Source: Eubacteriales bacterium
Lineage (GTDB): Bacteria; Bacillota; Clostridia; Lachnospirales; Lachnospiraceae
NCBI GenBank assembly: GCA_030524545.1
Contig: JAUNGM010000007.1
Location: forward strand, 91,874 to 155,873
Direction of reading: 5' to 3'
Length of the DNA: 64,000 nt
Part shown: piece by piece, positions 8,550 to 17,205 of the stretch
How the letters are laid out: each line of letters begins with the position of its first letter
Numbering within the stretch: the stretch's first letter is position 1
The notes under the pieces: model-generated
The model's database searches: none
Told to the model about the DNA's origin: nothing
Seen by the model: only the letters and a program-made list of their open reading frames with translations
Program-made: the position numbers and the translations under genes

Positions 8550-9014
8550 ATGAGTGACGTATATGTAAGGTTAAAAGAACTGGGATTGGAATTACCGAAA
8601 GCACCGGCGAGAGGAGGCGTGTATTCTTCTTCGAGAGAATTTGGAAATCATTTGGTATATATATCCGGATGTGGTCCGGCGATTGACGGCCCGGTAAGGG
8701 GAAAAGTCGGAAAAGAGTTTACAAAAGAAGAAGCACAGGTATTTTCCAGGAATTCGATGCTGAATGTGCTGGCTGTTTTACAGGATCGGATCGGTGATCT
8801 GAATAAAGTAAAACAGGCAGTGAAGATTCTGGTTTTTGTAGCCAGCGATGATGATTTTTACGAGCAGCCTTTTGTGGCGAATGGAGGTTCTCAGCTTCTG
8901 GTGGATTTATTCGGGGAGGAAAAGGGGAAACCTGCACGTTCGGCTGTGGGGATGAATGTTTTGCCTGGAAATATTCCTGTGGAAACAGAAGCGATTTTTG
9001 AAATTAAAGAGTAA
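8550..9014 (+). CDS. RidA/YjgF/Rid family protein
   Basis: Small trimeric-barrel protein of 154 residues. Rid proteins hydrolyse reactive enamine/imine intermediates such as 2-aminoacrylate released by PLP dehydratases. The carboxy terminus keeps the family pattern with the key arginine (GKPARSAVGMNVLP followed by VETEAIFEI). The start has an AGAGGAG site (8538-8544). It lies 107 bases after the D-serine dehydratase-like gene, the enzyme class that makes its expected substrate, so the two probably act in sequence. Confidence 0.9.
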   Translation: MSDVYVRLKELGLELPKAPARGGVYSSSREFGNHLVYISGCGPAIDGPVRGKVGKEFTKEEAQVFSRNSMLNVLAVLQDRIGDLNKVKQAVKILVFVASDDDFYEQPFVANGGSQLLVDLFGEEKGKPARSAVGMNVLPGNIPVETEAIFEIKE

Positions 9015-9035
9015 TTATAACGTAATTATAAAGTT

Positions 9036-9079
9036 TGCGCGGCGGCTGCCAAAAGAGCAGTTTTCCGCGCACTTTTATT
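9036..9079 (+). terminator. Terminator after the ridA-like gene
   Basis: Stem TGCGCGG / CCGCGCA (9036-9042 and 9065-9071) with an inner CTGC/GCAG pairing, followed by CTTTTATT. Confidence 0.7.
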
Positions 9080-9178
9080 CATAAAATATCTGAAATTCGA
9101 TTTCCATATCTAAAAAGTCATATCCACCCTGTTCCCTTTCATATTTATAAATAACACCCATATTCCGGAGGCCGTGTA

Positions 9179-10324
9179 ATGTCTGAGGAAGAAAAGAAGC
9201 AGCAGAGCAGACCGGATATGACCTTGCTTGTCCTGGTGCTGGTTCTGGCGGCATTTGGGCTTGTGATCATGTTCAGTGCCAGTTCCTATAATGGCCGGGT
9301 GCGTTTTCATGATTTTGCCTATTACTTTAAAAAACAGTTTTTTGCAACGGCGCTTGGACTTGCGGCCATGTACATAGTGTCCAGGATGGATTATCATTTC
9401 TTCACCTCCCTTGCTCCGGGAGCATACCTGCTGTCCATGGTTTTGTCAACCGCGGTTCTGTTGGTGGGGCAGGAAATCAACGGGTCCAAGCGCTGGCTGA
9501 ACCTTGGTCCTCTATCCTTTCAGCCGTCCGAGTTTGCTAAAGTGGCAGTGATTCTCTTTCTGGCATGGCAGATTGACCGCACGGAAAAGAGTACGTCGGG
9601 TCTCTGGTTTATGTGCAGAACCATGCTCACGCTGCTCCCGATTGTGGGACTGGTAGGTTCCAATAACCTGAGTACGGCAATCATCATACTTGGGATCGGC
9701 GTGATCCTGATTTTTGTTTCCAATCCCAAATACATACAGTTTATTGGACTTGGCGGAGCAGGAATCGCATTTGTGGCAGTTTTTCTGGCAGCAGAAAGCT
9801 ATCGTCTGGAGCGGCTTGCCATCTGGAGAGATCCGGAAAAATATGAAAAGGGCTTTCAAACCATCCAGGGCCTTTATGCGATCGGCAGCGGCGGTCTTTT
9901 TGGCAGAGGGCTGGGGAGCAGTCTGCAGAAGCTCGGATTTGTGCCGGAAGCGCAGAATGACATGATCTTTTCGATCATCTGTGAGGAACTGGGGCTTGTG
10001 GGAGCTGCGGCATTGATTCTATTGTTCCTGCTTTTGCTCTGGCGTCTGTGTGTGATTGCAACCCATAGCCGGGATCTGCAGGGGACACTGATCTGCGGAG
10101 GAATTATGGGACATATGGCAATTCAGGTGATCCTGAATATTGCGGTGGTGACAAATACCATTCCGAATACCGGAATTACGCTTCCGTTTGTCAGCTACGG
10201 AGGCACCTCAGTTGTATTTCTGCTGGCGGAAATGGGGCTGGCTTTAAGTGTGAGCAGTCACAGGAAATCTTTTCCTGCATACAATAAGAGTAAGAGGCCC
10301 TTTAGGAGTGAAAGGCTTGGATGA
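9179..10324 (+). CDS. ftsW: FtsW/SpoVE-type SEDS glycosyltransferase
   Basis: Integral membrane peptidoglycan polymerase that works with a class B PBP at the septum. The 381 residues have about ten membrane segments. SEDS hallmarks are visible: INGSKRWLNLGPLSFQPSE with its conserved KRW and QPSE, and the late TGITLPFVSYGGTS motif. Starting ATG has CGGAGG at 9166-9171. The gene overlaps murA by a few codons and is followed by ftsQ and ftsZ, which favours FtsW; the sporulation paralogue SpoVE cannot be excluded. Confidence 0.92.
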   Translation: MSEEEKKQQSRPDMTLLVLVLVLAAFGLVIMFSASSYNGRVRFHDFAYYFKKQFFATALGLAAMYIVSRMDYHFFTSLAPGAYLLSMVLSTAVLLVGQEINGSKRWLNLGPLSFQPSEFAKVAVILFLAWQIDRTEKSTSGLWFMCRTMLTLLPIVGLVGSNNLSTAIIILGIGVILIFVSNPKYIQFIGLGGAGIAFVAVFLAAESYRLERLAIWRDPEKYEKGFQTIQGLYAIGSGGLFGRGLGSSLQKLGFVPEAQNDMIFSIICEELGLVGAAALILLFLLLLWRLCVIATHSRDLQGTLICGGIMGHMAIQVILNIAVVTNTIPNTGITLPFVSYGGTSVVFLLAEMGLALSVSSHRKSFPAYNKSKRPFRSERLG

Positions 10325-11627
10325 GATTCGAATTGCAGGAGGAAAGCCCCTCTATGGGACAGTATCCGTACAGGGCTCTAAAAATGCGGCACTGCCCATG
10401 ATGGCAGCTTCTCTGCTCCATCGGGGAGTCAGTGTGCTGAAGGGCTGTCCAAAGATTGCAGATGTATTTTGTATGGAAGAGATTCTGCGTGAATTGGGTG
10501 CGGTTACCTGGTGGGAGGATCACGATTTATATATGGATTGTACGTATGCTGACGGGACAGAGATTCCCTGCGCTTTTACTGGAAAGATGCGATCATCTGT
10601 GATACTTCTCGGTGCTCTTCTGGGGCGGAGCGGGATGGGATGTTTGGGATACCCGGGCGGCTGTGTGATCGGACAGCGCCCGATTGACCTGCATCTTTAT
10701 GCACTTCGAAAGCTGGGAGCGGTGATTGAGGAAGGCCCCTTTTTGATTTCCGCCATGTGCGGGAGGCTTTTGGGCAATGAAATCTGTTTTGCGAATAAAA
10801 GTGTCGGGGCAACGGAACAGGGAATTCTGGGAGCTGTTCTTGCAAAAGGGGAAACCTGCCTGAAAAACTGCGCCCGGGAGCCTGAGATCAAATGGCTCTG
10901 CCGGTATCTTCGCGGCATGGGAGCGGAGATTCAGGGGGACGGAGGTGACTGCATCTATATTAAAGGTGTTGAGGAACTGAAGGGCGGAGATATGCAGGTT
11001 CCTGCGGACCGGATCGTGGCGGGAACGTATCTGTGTGCATGCGCGGCAACCAGGGGAAAAGTGGCTCTTACGAATCCGCCGGAAGGAGAATTAGATGCAT
11101 TCCTGGAAGTATATCGGAAAATAGGTGGACAATACAAAGTAAAGAGTGGTAAACTAGTAGCTGACGGAAGCGGGGTACGGCATGCCCTTCCGTTACTGGA
11201 GACAGAAGTGTATCCGGGATTTCCCACAGACCTGCAGTCTCCTTTGATGGCTGTACTGGCAACGATTCCCGGGGAGAGCCATATCCGAGAGATGATTTTT
11301 GAGGATCGTTTCAAGGCAGCCGCAGAGCTGAACCGCATGGGTGCGGGGATTACCGTTACCGGCCGTGATGCGTGGATTCAGGGAGGAAGTCCGCTTCATG
11401 GATGTACGGTCTATGCAGAAGAGCTTCGGGGCGGAGCTGCTCTTATTCTGGCTGCGCTGGCGGCTGAGGGAGAGACGACGGTACGGGGATATTCCTATAT
11501 TTGCCGGGGTTACGAACATATATGTGAAGATTTGGCCGCACTTGGCGGTGTGATTATGAAAGATACAGGAACTGATTTATATGAAAACATCCATTTTTCA
11601 GAAAAAACTGCAGATCAATATCAATAG
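10308..11627 (+). CDS. murA: UDP-N-acetylglucosamine 1-carboxyvinyltransferase
   Basis: First committed step of peptidoglycan precursor synthesis: transfers enolpyruvate from PEP to UDP-GlcNAc. About 439 residues. GSKNAALP carries the conserved Lys-Asn pair, and GYPGGCVIG carries the catalytic cysteine that fosfomycin alkylates, so the enzyme should be sensitive at that residue. The start is ambiguous: GTG at 10308 inside ftsW, or TTG at 10317, which is better spaced from AGGAG at 10304-10308. Either way it is translationally coupled to ftsW. Its place between ftsW and ftsQ, where murG or murB often sits, is notable. Confidence 0.95.
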   Translation: MKGLDEIRIAGGKPLYGTVSVQGSKNAALPMMAASLLHRGVSVLKGCPKIADVFCMEEILRELGAVTWWEDHDLYMDCTYADGTEIPCAFTGKMRSSVILLGALLGRSGMGCLGYPGGCVIGQRPIDLHLYALRKLGAVIEEGPFLISAMCGRLLGNEICFANKSVGATEQGILGAVLAKGETCLKNCAREPEIKWLCRYLRGMGAEIQGDGGDCIYIKGVEELKGGDMQVPADRIVAGTYLCACAATRGKVALTNPPEGELDAFLEVYRKIGGQYKVKSGKLVADGSGVRHALPLLETEVYPGFPTDLQSPLMAVLATIPGESHIREMIFEDRFKAAAELNRMGAGITVTGRDAWIQGGSPLHGCTVYAEELRGGAALILAALAAEGETTVRGYSYICRGYEHICEDLAALGGVIMKDTGTDLYENIHFSEKTADQYQ

Positions 11628-12693
11628 TAAAGCATGGAAAATCATAGGAGTATGTCTGGCAGCCGTCCTTTTATCCGGTGTGATCTTCTTTTTTACTTAC
11701 TTTAAAGTAAGTACGGTGGAAGTGATGGGAAGCAGCCATTATTCCGAGGAAGAGGTAAAGGAGATGATCCTGCAGGGGCCGTTTGCTTACAATTCCGTAT
11801 TGGCCCCTATCCTCTGTTCTAAGGACGATGCAGGAGACATTCCTTTTGTGGACGGCTTCCGGGTGAAGCAGATGAACCACAACACCATTGTCATCAGTGT
11901 CAAGGAAAAGAAGCCGGTGGGCTGTATTCCTTATCTGGACAGCTATATATATTTTGACCGGAACGGTATTTTTATCGAAAGTTCCCGGGAACGTACGGAA
12001 AAAGTTCCGTTTTTTGACGGAATCCAGGTGGATAACGTGATCATGAATGAGAAGCTTCCTATAAAAGGAAAGACCATTCTGAATACTGCAGTTGCGCTTT
12101 CCACAATTTTCCAGAAAAATGATATGCTTCCGGATCATATTCAATTTGATGAGAGTAATCAGATCAATCTGATTTACGGGGATGTTACGGTTCAGCTTGG
12201 CGAGGACAAGTATCTGGAAGACAAGATGGCGCGGGTTTTTGCCATCCTTCCCATGATTTCCGGCAAAAAGGGAATCCTGCATCTGGAGAGTATTACGGAC
12301 AGCGGAAAACCTACTTTTGAAAAAGAAGCAGAGGAAGTTACGGCAGAGAACTGGAACGGAGGCTATGACGAAAACGGTGATTATACCGGAGACGGTGAGT
12401 ACGATGAAAACGGGAATTATGTCGGTCCGAAACCAGAAGCTGCAGGAGATTCCGATGGTGAGAATCCGGACAGTGCTGGTTCAGAGGGAGAATCCGGGTA
12501 CGAGGATTCCTATGACGATAGCTATGAGGATCATAACGAAGATGGTTATTATGAAGATGATTATAACGATGATTATAGCGAAGATGGCTATTATGAAGAT
12601 AACTATAACGAAGACGGCTACTACGAGGATAGCGGCTATGAGGACGGGTCCTATGACGATTGGTCAGAGGAGTCTTATTACGGGGACTATTGA
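11581..12693 (+). CDS. ftsQ: FtsQ/DivIB cell-division protein with a long Tyr/Asp/Glu-rich repeat tail
   Basis: Bitopic divisome protein of 370 residues. Short cytoplasmic end, one membrane segment (about residues 20-42), then the POTRA-like domain starting FKVSTVEVMGSSHYSEEEV and a beta domain. This normal part ends near residue 250. About 118 further residues are low-complexity: YDENG units followed by many EDGYYEDDY-like repeats rich in Tyr, Asp, Glu and Asn. The tail would lie outside the membrane and be strongly acidic. The start overlaps murA by 47 bases and has AGGAA upstream (11569-11573). A long acidic tail is not part of the core family fold. The core assignment rests on the POTRA-like sequence and position before ftsZ. 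Confidence 0.88.
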   Translation: MKTSIFQKKLQININSKAWKIIGVCLAAVLLSGVIFFFTYFKVSTVEVMGSSHYSEEEVKEMILQGPFAYNSVLAPILCSKDDAGDIPFVDGFRVKQMNHNTIVISVKEKKPVGCIPYLDSYIYFDRNGIFIESSRERTEKVPFFDGIQVDNVIMNEKLPIKGKTILNTAVALSTIFQKNDMLPDHIQFDESNQINLIYGDVTVQLGEDKYLEDKMARVFAILPMISGKKGILHLESITDSGKPTFEKEAEEVTAENWNGGYDENGDYTGDGEYDENGNYVGPKPEAAGDSDGENPDSAGSEGESGYEDSYDDSYEDHNEDGYYEDDYNDDYSEDGYYEDNYNEDGYYEDSGYEDGSYDDWSEESYYGDY

Positions 12694-12752
12694 TTCAGTA
12701 CGCTGAAATGACGAAAATTCTTGAAAAAAGTATAAAAAAACAAAAATAGTGG

Positions 12753-12781
12753 TTGATTAATTCGAAAAAAAAATATATGAT
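12753..12781 (+). promoter_or_regulatory. Promoter of ftsZ
   Basis: TTGATT (12753-12758), 17-base spacer, TATGAT (12776-12781) in the AT-rich gap between ftsQ and ftsZ. Confidence 0.5.
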
Positions 12782-12854
12782 ATATCTATATGTAGCTTGA
12801 TATTATTTTGAGAATAATTTTTCGATATCAGGAGAAATAAAAGGAGGAAGTACA

Positions 12855-14024
12855 TTGTTAGAGATTATGACAAATGAGGCTGAGTCATCTGCGAAGATTA
12901 TTGTCATTGGCGTAGGTGGAGCCGGAAATAATGCAGTAAACAGAATGGTGGAAGAAACCATTGGCGGAGTAGAGTTTGTAGGTGTCAACACTGATAAGCA
13001 GGCTTTAACTCTGTGTAAAGCTCCGACAGTACTTCAGATTGGAGAAAAGATTACCAAAGGCCTTGGCGCAGGAGCACAGCCGGAAGTTGGACAGAAGGCC
13101 GCTGAGGAGAGCATAGAAGAAGTGAAGCAGTTAATGGAAGGTGCAGATATGGTATTCGTTACCTGTGGTATGGGCGGCGGAACCGGAACAGGTGCTGCAC
13201 CGGTCATTGCGGCAGCAGCTAAGGAAATGGGCATCCTGACTGTAGGCGTTGTAACCAAGCCTTTCCGTTTTGAAGCCAAAACCCGTATGAACAATGCCCT
13301 CGCCGGAATCGAAAATCTGAAGAAATCGGTAGATACATTGATCGTTATCCCGAATGATAAATTACTGGAAATCGTTGACCGCCGTACAACCATGCCGGAA
13401 GCACTCCGCAAGGCTGACGAGGTTCTTCAGCAGGCCGTTCAGGGCATCACAGACCTGATTAATCTGCCTGCATTGATCAACCTTGACTTTGCTGATGTTC
13501 AGACCGTTATGACGGATAAAGGGATTGCTCACATCGGTATCGGTGAAGCAAGAGGTGATGACAAGGCTATGGAAGCTGTTCAGCAGGCAGTATCCTCCCC
13601 GCTTCTGGAGACCACCATCAAGGGCGCGACTCACGTTATCATCAATATCTCCGGAGATATCTCCCTTATGGATGCCAACGATGCTGCAAGCTATGTTCAG
13701 GAGCTTACCGGAGAAGAGGCCAACATTATCTTTGGTGCTATGTATGATGATTCTGTTGCAGATTATGCGAGAATCACTGTTATTGCAACCGGCCTGACCG
13801 ATGCGGCAGCACAGAACAGCAACAATACTTTTGGCGGAAGGAATGCAGCTTCTCCGTTCGGAATGAAGAGACCTGCTTCCACAGCAGGACAGACAGGCAG
13901 CATGAATATGAACATGCCGAGCTTCAGCCTGCCGAACATGAACTCTTCATTTAATACGAAGATGCCGTCCAGCACAGTTCAGAAGAAGGATATCCAGATT
14001 CCTGATTTCCTGAAGAACAGATAA
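12855..14024 (+). CDS. ftsZ: Cell-division GTPase FtsZ
   Basis: Tubulin-like GTPase forming the Z-ring, 389 residues. Visible are [13 protein letters not shown], the tubulin signature [10 protein letters not shown], and the catalytic T7-loop region near [12 protein letters not shown] Met/Asn-rich linker leads to the conserved carboxy-terminal peptide IPDFLKNR, which binds division partners. The start is a TTG at 12855, correctly spaced (7 bases) from AGGAGG at 12842-12847; the first ATG (12867) is 19 bases from that site. It has its own promoter and a strong terminator. Confidence 0.97.
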   Translation: MLEIMTNEAESSAKIIVIGVGGAGNNAVNRMVEETIGGVEFVGVNTDKQALTLCKAPTVLQIGEKITKGLGAGAQPEVGQKAAEESIEEVKQLMEGADMVFVTCGMGGGTGTGAAPVIAAAAKEMGILTVGVVTKPFRFEAKTRMNNALAGIENLKKSVDTLIVIPNDKLLEIVDRRTTMPEALRKADEVLQQAVQGITDLINLPALINLDFADVQTVMTDKGIAHIGIGEARGDDKAMEAVQQAVSSPLLETTIKGATHVIINISGDISLMDANDAASYVQELTGEEANIIFGAMYDDSVADYARITVIATGLTDAAAQNSNNTFGGRNAASPFGMKRPASTAGQTGSMNMNMPSFSLPNMNSSFNTKMPSSTVQKKDIQIPDFLKNR

Positions 14025-14044
14025 GAAACCCTGAAGAAATGAGA

Positions 14045-14076
14045 GGGGCACCGCAGTTTGTGCGGTGCCCCTTTTT
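14045..14076 (+). terminator. Intrinsic terminator after ftsZ
   Basis: Perfect 11-bp stem GGGGCACCGCA / TGCGGTGCCCC with a 5-base loop, then five T. Confidence 0.95.
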
Positions 14077-14082
14077 AGAATC

Positions 14083-14409
14083 CTATGAGCATTTGCATGA
14101 AAAAGTGCCGCATTTGGTATCCTGGCATTTACATGCGTCGTGTCCGGCAATGTCAATGGCTGCAGCAGTACATTTGCAGTGTTCGTTGTAGGTACATTCC
14201 TGTGCTTTACAGTCAATGTTGATTTTTTCACATCCGCAGTGTTCCTGGGTGCTGTTCTGGGCGGAACCGGAATTGCGGTCGCGGAAGCTTCCGCAGCAGG
14301 TCTCATCAGAATGACGGGCCTGATCACCCATAACTTCAATTTCTCCTCTGGAACAGAGTTCATTTTCGTTATACACACAGGTTGTTGCAGAACAATTAAG
14401 AATTGTCAT
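14083..14409 (-). CDS. DUF1540 cysteine-rich protein (two repeats)
   Basis: Small protein of 108 residues with 16 cysteines in two related halves. Each half starts with a motif like CSATTCVYNENELCSRGEI or CKAQECTYNEHCKCTAAAI, the DUF1540 pattern, and probably binds metal. Function of the family is unknown; such proteins are common in spore-forming Firmicutes. Start at the ATG 14407-14409, preceded on the minus strand by GGAGG. It converges on ftsZ, whose terminator lies between the stops. Confidence 0.85.
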   Translation of the reverse strand: MTILNCSATTCVYNENELCSRGEIEVMGDQARHSDETCCGSFRDRNSGSAQNSTQEHCGCEKINIDCKAQECTYNEHCKCTAAAIDIAGHDACKCQDTKCGTFSCKCS

Positions 14410-14490
14410 AATATTTCCTCCTTTTTTACAATATAAGTGTAGTATGCTCACAAAAAGATAAGATTATGTATATACGTAAAATTATTTTAA

Positions 14491-14499
14491 TGTTATAAT
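14491..14499 (+). promoter_or_regulatory. Extended -10 promoter of the sodium symporter gene
   Basis: TGTTATAAT: a TGn extension directly before a consensus TATAAT at 14494-14499. No convincing -35 box was found. Confidence 0.4.
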
Positions 14500-14607
14500 A
14501 AACCAATACTCTGTCGAAAATAGACAGTATATTTCACAGGGACGGTATTACTGAAACGGTATTGCCGAAAAGGTTCGAGGAAGAGGAAAACGGAAGGGAG
14601 AGAACTT

Positions 14608-15963
14608 ATGGAGAAACAGAGAGGCAGCTTTACCAATAAGCTGGGCTTTGTCCTGGCGGCCGCCGGATCTGCGGTAGGTCTTGGGAACCTATGGAGATTT
14701 CCGTATCTGGCTGCGAAATACGGGGGAGGGATTTTTTTACTGGTATATCTGGTACTGGCAGTTTCCTTTGGCTTTGCATTGATGGTGACGGAGATTGCGA
14801 TCGGAAGGAAGACACGGTTAAGTGCAGTGGGTGCATATGCTTCCCTTAATAAGAAATTTGGTTTTCTGGGATATCTGTCATGTCTGGTGCCGTTTATCAT
14901 CACTCCGTATTATTGTGTGATCGGCGGTTGGGTGCTGAAGTATTTCACGGTATTTGTCACAAATCAGGTATCATCGGCGGCATCGGATGATTTTTTTACA
15001 GGCTTTATCACACAGGCGGCTGCTCCTGTTATTTTCTTTGCTGTCTATGCTGCTGCGACGGCTTTAGTTGTTATGATGGGAGTTGAGAAGGGCATAGAAA
15101 AGGCCAGCCGTATCATGATGCCTCTTCTGATCGTGATGACGGTGATCATTGCCGTATTTGGACTGATGCAGCCGGGTGCGGTGGAAGGCGTGCGTTATTA
15201 TCTGATGCCGGACTTCAGCAGGTTCAGTGCCACGACAGTTCTGGCTGCTATGGGACAGCTCTTTTATTCCATGTCACTGGCAATGGGAATTATGATCACC
15301 TACGGTTCCTATATGAAAAAGGACGCCAATCTGGAGAAATCCGTGCGTCAGATTGAACTGTTTGATACAGGTATTGCCTTTATGGCAGGTCTGATGATCA
15401 TTCCTGCGGTATTTGCCTTTTCCGGAGGAAGCGAGGAAGCTCTTGGCAAGGGCCCGAGCCTGATGTTTATTACCCTGCCGAAAGTATTCAACAGCATGCA
15501 GTTTGGTACGGCAGTCGGAGCAGTATTTTTCCTGCTTGTACTGTTTGCGGCCCTGACCTCCTCTATTTCGCTGACAGAAACACTGGTTTCTATCCTGATG
15601 GATAAACTTGGCTGGAAGCGCCGCAAGGCCAGCATCGTTGTATTCGTGTACCTTCTTGCCGTGGGTATTCCGGTATCCCTGGGATTCGGCATATGGGATT
15701 TTATAGCACCGATGGGAATGAGCCTTCTGGATTTCTTTGATTTTATCAGCAACAGTGTGTTGATGCCGATCGTGGCATTTCTGACCTGTATCTTTATCGG
15801 ATATGTAGTGAAGCCGGAGACAGTGATCGAAGAAGTGGAATTGAACGGAAAATTTAGGATTCAGAAGTTTTATACGATTATGATCAAATATCTTGCTCCG
15901 GTATGTCTGGTGGCAATCCTGATTTTTGCCGTCATGGAGGCAATGGGGGCCATTTCTGTCTAA
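14608..15963 (+). CDS. Sodium:neurotransmitter symporter family (NSS/SNF) transporter
   Basis: Membrane transporter of 451 residues with eleven to twelve hydrophobic segments. The first segment holds the family sodium/substrate motif GSAVGLGNLWRFPYLAAKYGG. Bacterial members take up amino acids (tryptophan, leucine, tyrosine, glutamate) with sodium; the substrate here cannot be read from sequence. Start is preceded by AAGGGAG. It stands alone between the DUF1540 gene and the infC leader. Confidence 0.93.
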   Translation: MEKQRGSFTNKLGFVLAAAGSAVGLGNLWRFPYLAAKYGGGIFLLVYLVLAVSFGFALMVTEIAIGRKTRLSAVGAYASLNKKFGFLGYLSCLVPFIITPYYCVIGGWVLKYFTVFVTNQVSSAASDDFFTGFITQAAAPVIFFAVYAAATALVVMMGVEKGIEKASRIMMPLLIVMTVIIAVFGLMQPGAVEGVRYYLMPDFSRFSATTVLAAMGQLFYSMSLAMGIMITYGSYMKKDANLEKSVRQIELFDTGIAFMAGLMIIPAVFAFSGGSEEALGKGPSLMFITLPKVFNSMQFGTAVGAVFFLLVLFAALTSSISLTETLVSILMDKLGWKRRKASIVVFVYLLAVGIPVSLGFGIWDFIAPMGMSLLDFFDFISNSVLMPIVAFLTCIFIGYVVKPETVIEEVELNGKFRIQKFYTIMIKYLAPVCLVAILIFAVMEAMGAISV

Positions 15964-16060
15964 AGACGGATGCCTGACAGAAGCAACGGTTAAAGCGTTT
16001 CCCCCGAAAAGAACAGTGCATATAAGTCCGGAAGCTGCCTGGGAGAAAGTAAAATTATGC

Positions 16061-16089
16061 TTGACTTTCTCCTGGGCATATGCTATCCT
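16061..16089 (+). promoter_or_regulatory. Promoter of infC-rpmI-rplT
   Basis: TTGACT (16061-16066), 17-base spacer, TATCCT (16084-16089); the -35 box is near consensus. Confidence 0.65.
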
Positions 16090-16220
16090 ATACCAGTACG
16101 TGAAGAAAACAAAGCAGAGTTCCACTCTCACCTTAGCGCATATGATACGAAGGAAGCGACTCGGGTTTATATTGCACAGAAGCACAGGCAGAGGTCTGTG
16201 TTGATCAGTGGGTATAATGG

Positions 16221-16246
16221 GTGTGGATTCTGTCCGCACTTTTTTT
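16221..16246 (+). terminator. Attenuator terminator in the infC leader
   Basis: GTGTGGA / TCCGCAC (one G-U pair), 5-base loop TTCTG, then seven T. It lies 130 bases before infC inside the leader, so it must be regulated or leaky. Confidence 0.75.
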
Positions 16247-16375
16247 CATGGAGGAATCTGGAAAGACAGCATTGCATTTCCGGTATTTCAGAGGGTGACG
16301 GGAATTCAGGTTATGTATATCTGGTCACGGAGTGAACAGGAACTTAATCATCTATCAGGTAGGAGGTACACTACA

Positions 16376-16882
16376 ATTAGCAATTTAATGATTAATGAAC
16401 AAATCAGGGACAAAGAGGTACGCTTGATCGGTGCGGATGGAGCACAGCTTGGGATCATGTCCGCAAGGGAAGCGATGCAGAAGGCTCAGGAGGCAGGTCT
16501 GGATCTGGTGAAGATTGCCCCGCAGGCGAAGCCGCCGGTATGTAAGATCATCGACTACGGTAAATACCGTTACGAGCTCGCCAGAAAAGAAAAAGAAGCA
16601 AAGAAAAAACAGAAGACCATCGATATCAAAGAAGTGCGTCTTTCTCCGAATATTGATACCAATGACCTGAATACCAAGGTGAATGCAGCAAAGAAGTTCC
16701 TTTCCAAGGGAGACAGAGTAAAGGTTACCCTGCGTTTCCGCGGAAGAGAAATGGCACATATGGCAAGCAGCAAGCATGTGCTGGATGATTTTGCAGAACA
16801 GCTTAAGGATGTGGCAACAGTAGAAAAAGCACCTAAGGTAGAAGGCAGAAGTATGACAATGTTTTTAACGCAAAAACGTTAA
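16376..16882 (+). CDS. infC: Translation initiation factor IF-3 (ATT start)
   Basis: IF-3 binds the 30S subunit and proofreads start codons and initiator tRNA. The 168 residues contain the amino-terminal domain (NEQIRDKEVRLIG), the signature KPPVCKIIDYGKYRYE, a lysine-rich linker and the carboxy-terminal domain ending VEGRSMTMFL. AGGAGG at 16361-16366 lies 9 bases before an in-frame ATT at 16376 giving ISNLMINEQI, the same arrangement as Bacillus subtilis infC, where ATT is the start and lets IF-3 limit its own synthesis. An ATG at 16388 is the conservative alternative. Confidence 0.95.
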   Translation: MSNLMINEQIRDKEVRLIGADGAQLGIMSAREAMQKAQEAGLDLVKIAPQAKPPVCKIIDYGKYRYELARKEKEAKKKQKTIDIKEVRLSPNIDTNDLNTKVNAAKKFLSKGDRVKVTLRFRGREMAHMASSKHVLDDFAEQLKDVATVEKAPKVEGRSMTMFLTQKR

Positions 16883-16972
16883 AAGGCTATTGTCCGGCGT
16901 GCACTGTTGGATTTATTTTTCGCGCCTGACAGAAGGCTAAATAAAGATACGAAGATCAAGGAGGAAATTACA

Positions 16973-17170
16973 ATGCCAAAAATTAAAACATGTAGAGCAG
17001 CAGCAAAGCGTTTCAAAAAGACAGGAACCGGAAAATTAGTAAGAAATAAAGCTTACAAGAGCCATATCTTAACCAAGAAATCTCAGAAGAGAAAGAGAAA
17101 TCTGAGAAAATCTACTGTTGTTGATTCTACAAACGTTAAGAGCATGAAGAAAGCATTACCTTATTTATAA
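16973..17170 (+). CDS. rpmI: 50S ribosomal protein L35
   Basis: 65-residue basic ribosomal protein with the usual beginning [20 protein letters not shown] and the family's [16 protein letters not shown] stretch. AAGGAGG lies just upstream of the ATG. Second gene of infC-rpmI-rplT. Confidence 0.98.
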   Translation: MPKIKTCRAAAKRFKKTGTGKLVRNKAYKSHILTKKSQKRKRNLRKSTVVDSTNVKSMKKALPYL

Positions 17171-17205
17171 GATAGAGAAGAAGACGAACAGGAGGAAAAT
17201 AAGAA

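Larger units (their letters stand above)
15964..16375 (+). ncRNA. infC operon leader with internal terminator (L20-type attenuator)
   Basis: 412 bases without a convincing gene. It holds a promoter at 16061-16089, about 125 bases of transcribed leader, a 7-bp terminator hairpin with seven T at 16221-16246, and then about 130 bases up to infC. In Firmicutes infC-rpmI-rplT is repressed by ribosomal protein L20 through such a leader. The L20-binding fold itself was not modelled. Confidence 0.6.

Noticed and set aside
12518-12690. CRISPR-like tandem repeat in the ftsQ tail
   Set aside because: Repeats are short, degenerate, in frame and lack unique spacers; they encode a protein repeat.
12317-12706. 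Second-frame protein of 129 codons in the ftsQ tail
   Set aside because: A by-product of the repeated GAAGAT/TATGAA codons of the acidic tail in another frame; rich in Met, Thr and Ile with no ribosome site.
15274-16239. Minus-strand 321-codon open frame across the symporter end and infC leader
   Set aside because: Overlaps a clear transporter and the leader promoter; no ribosome site and no recognisable domain.
16057-16335. Possible leader peptides in the infC leader
   Set aside because: Two overlapping frames exist but lack ribosome sites, and the region is explained by promoter and attenuator.
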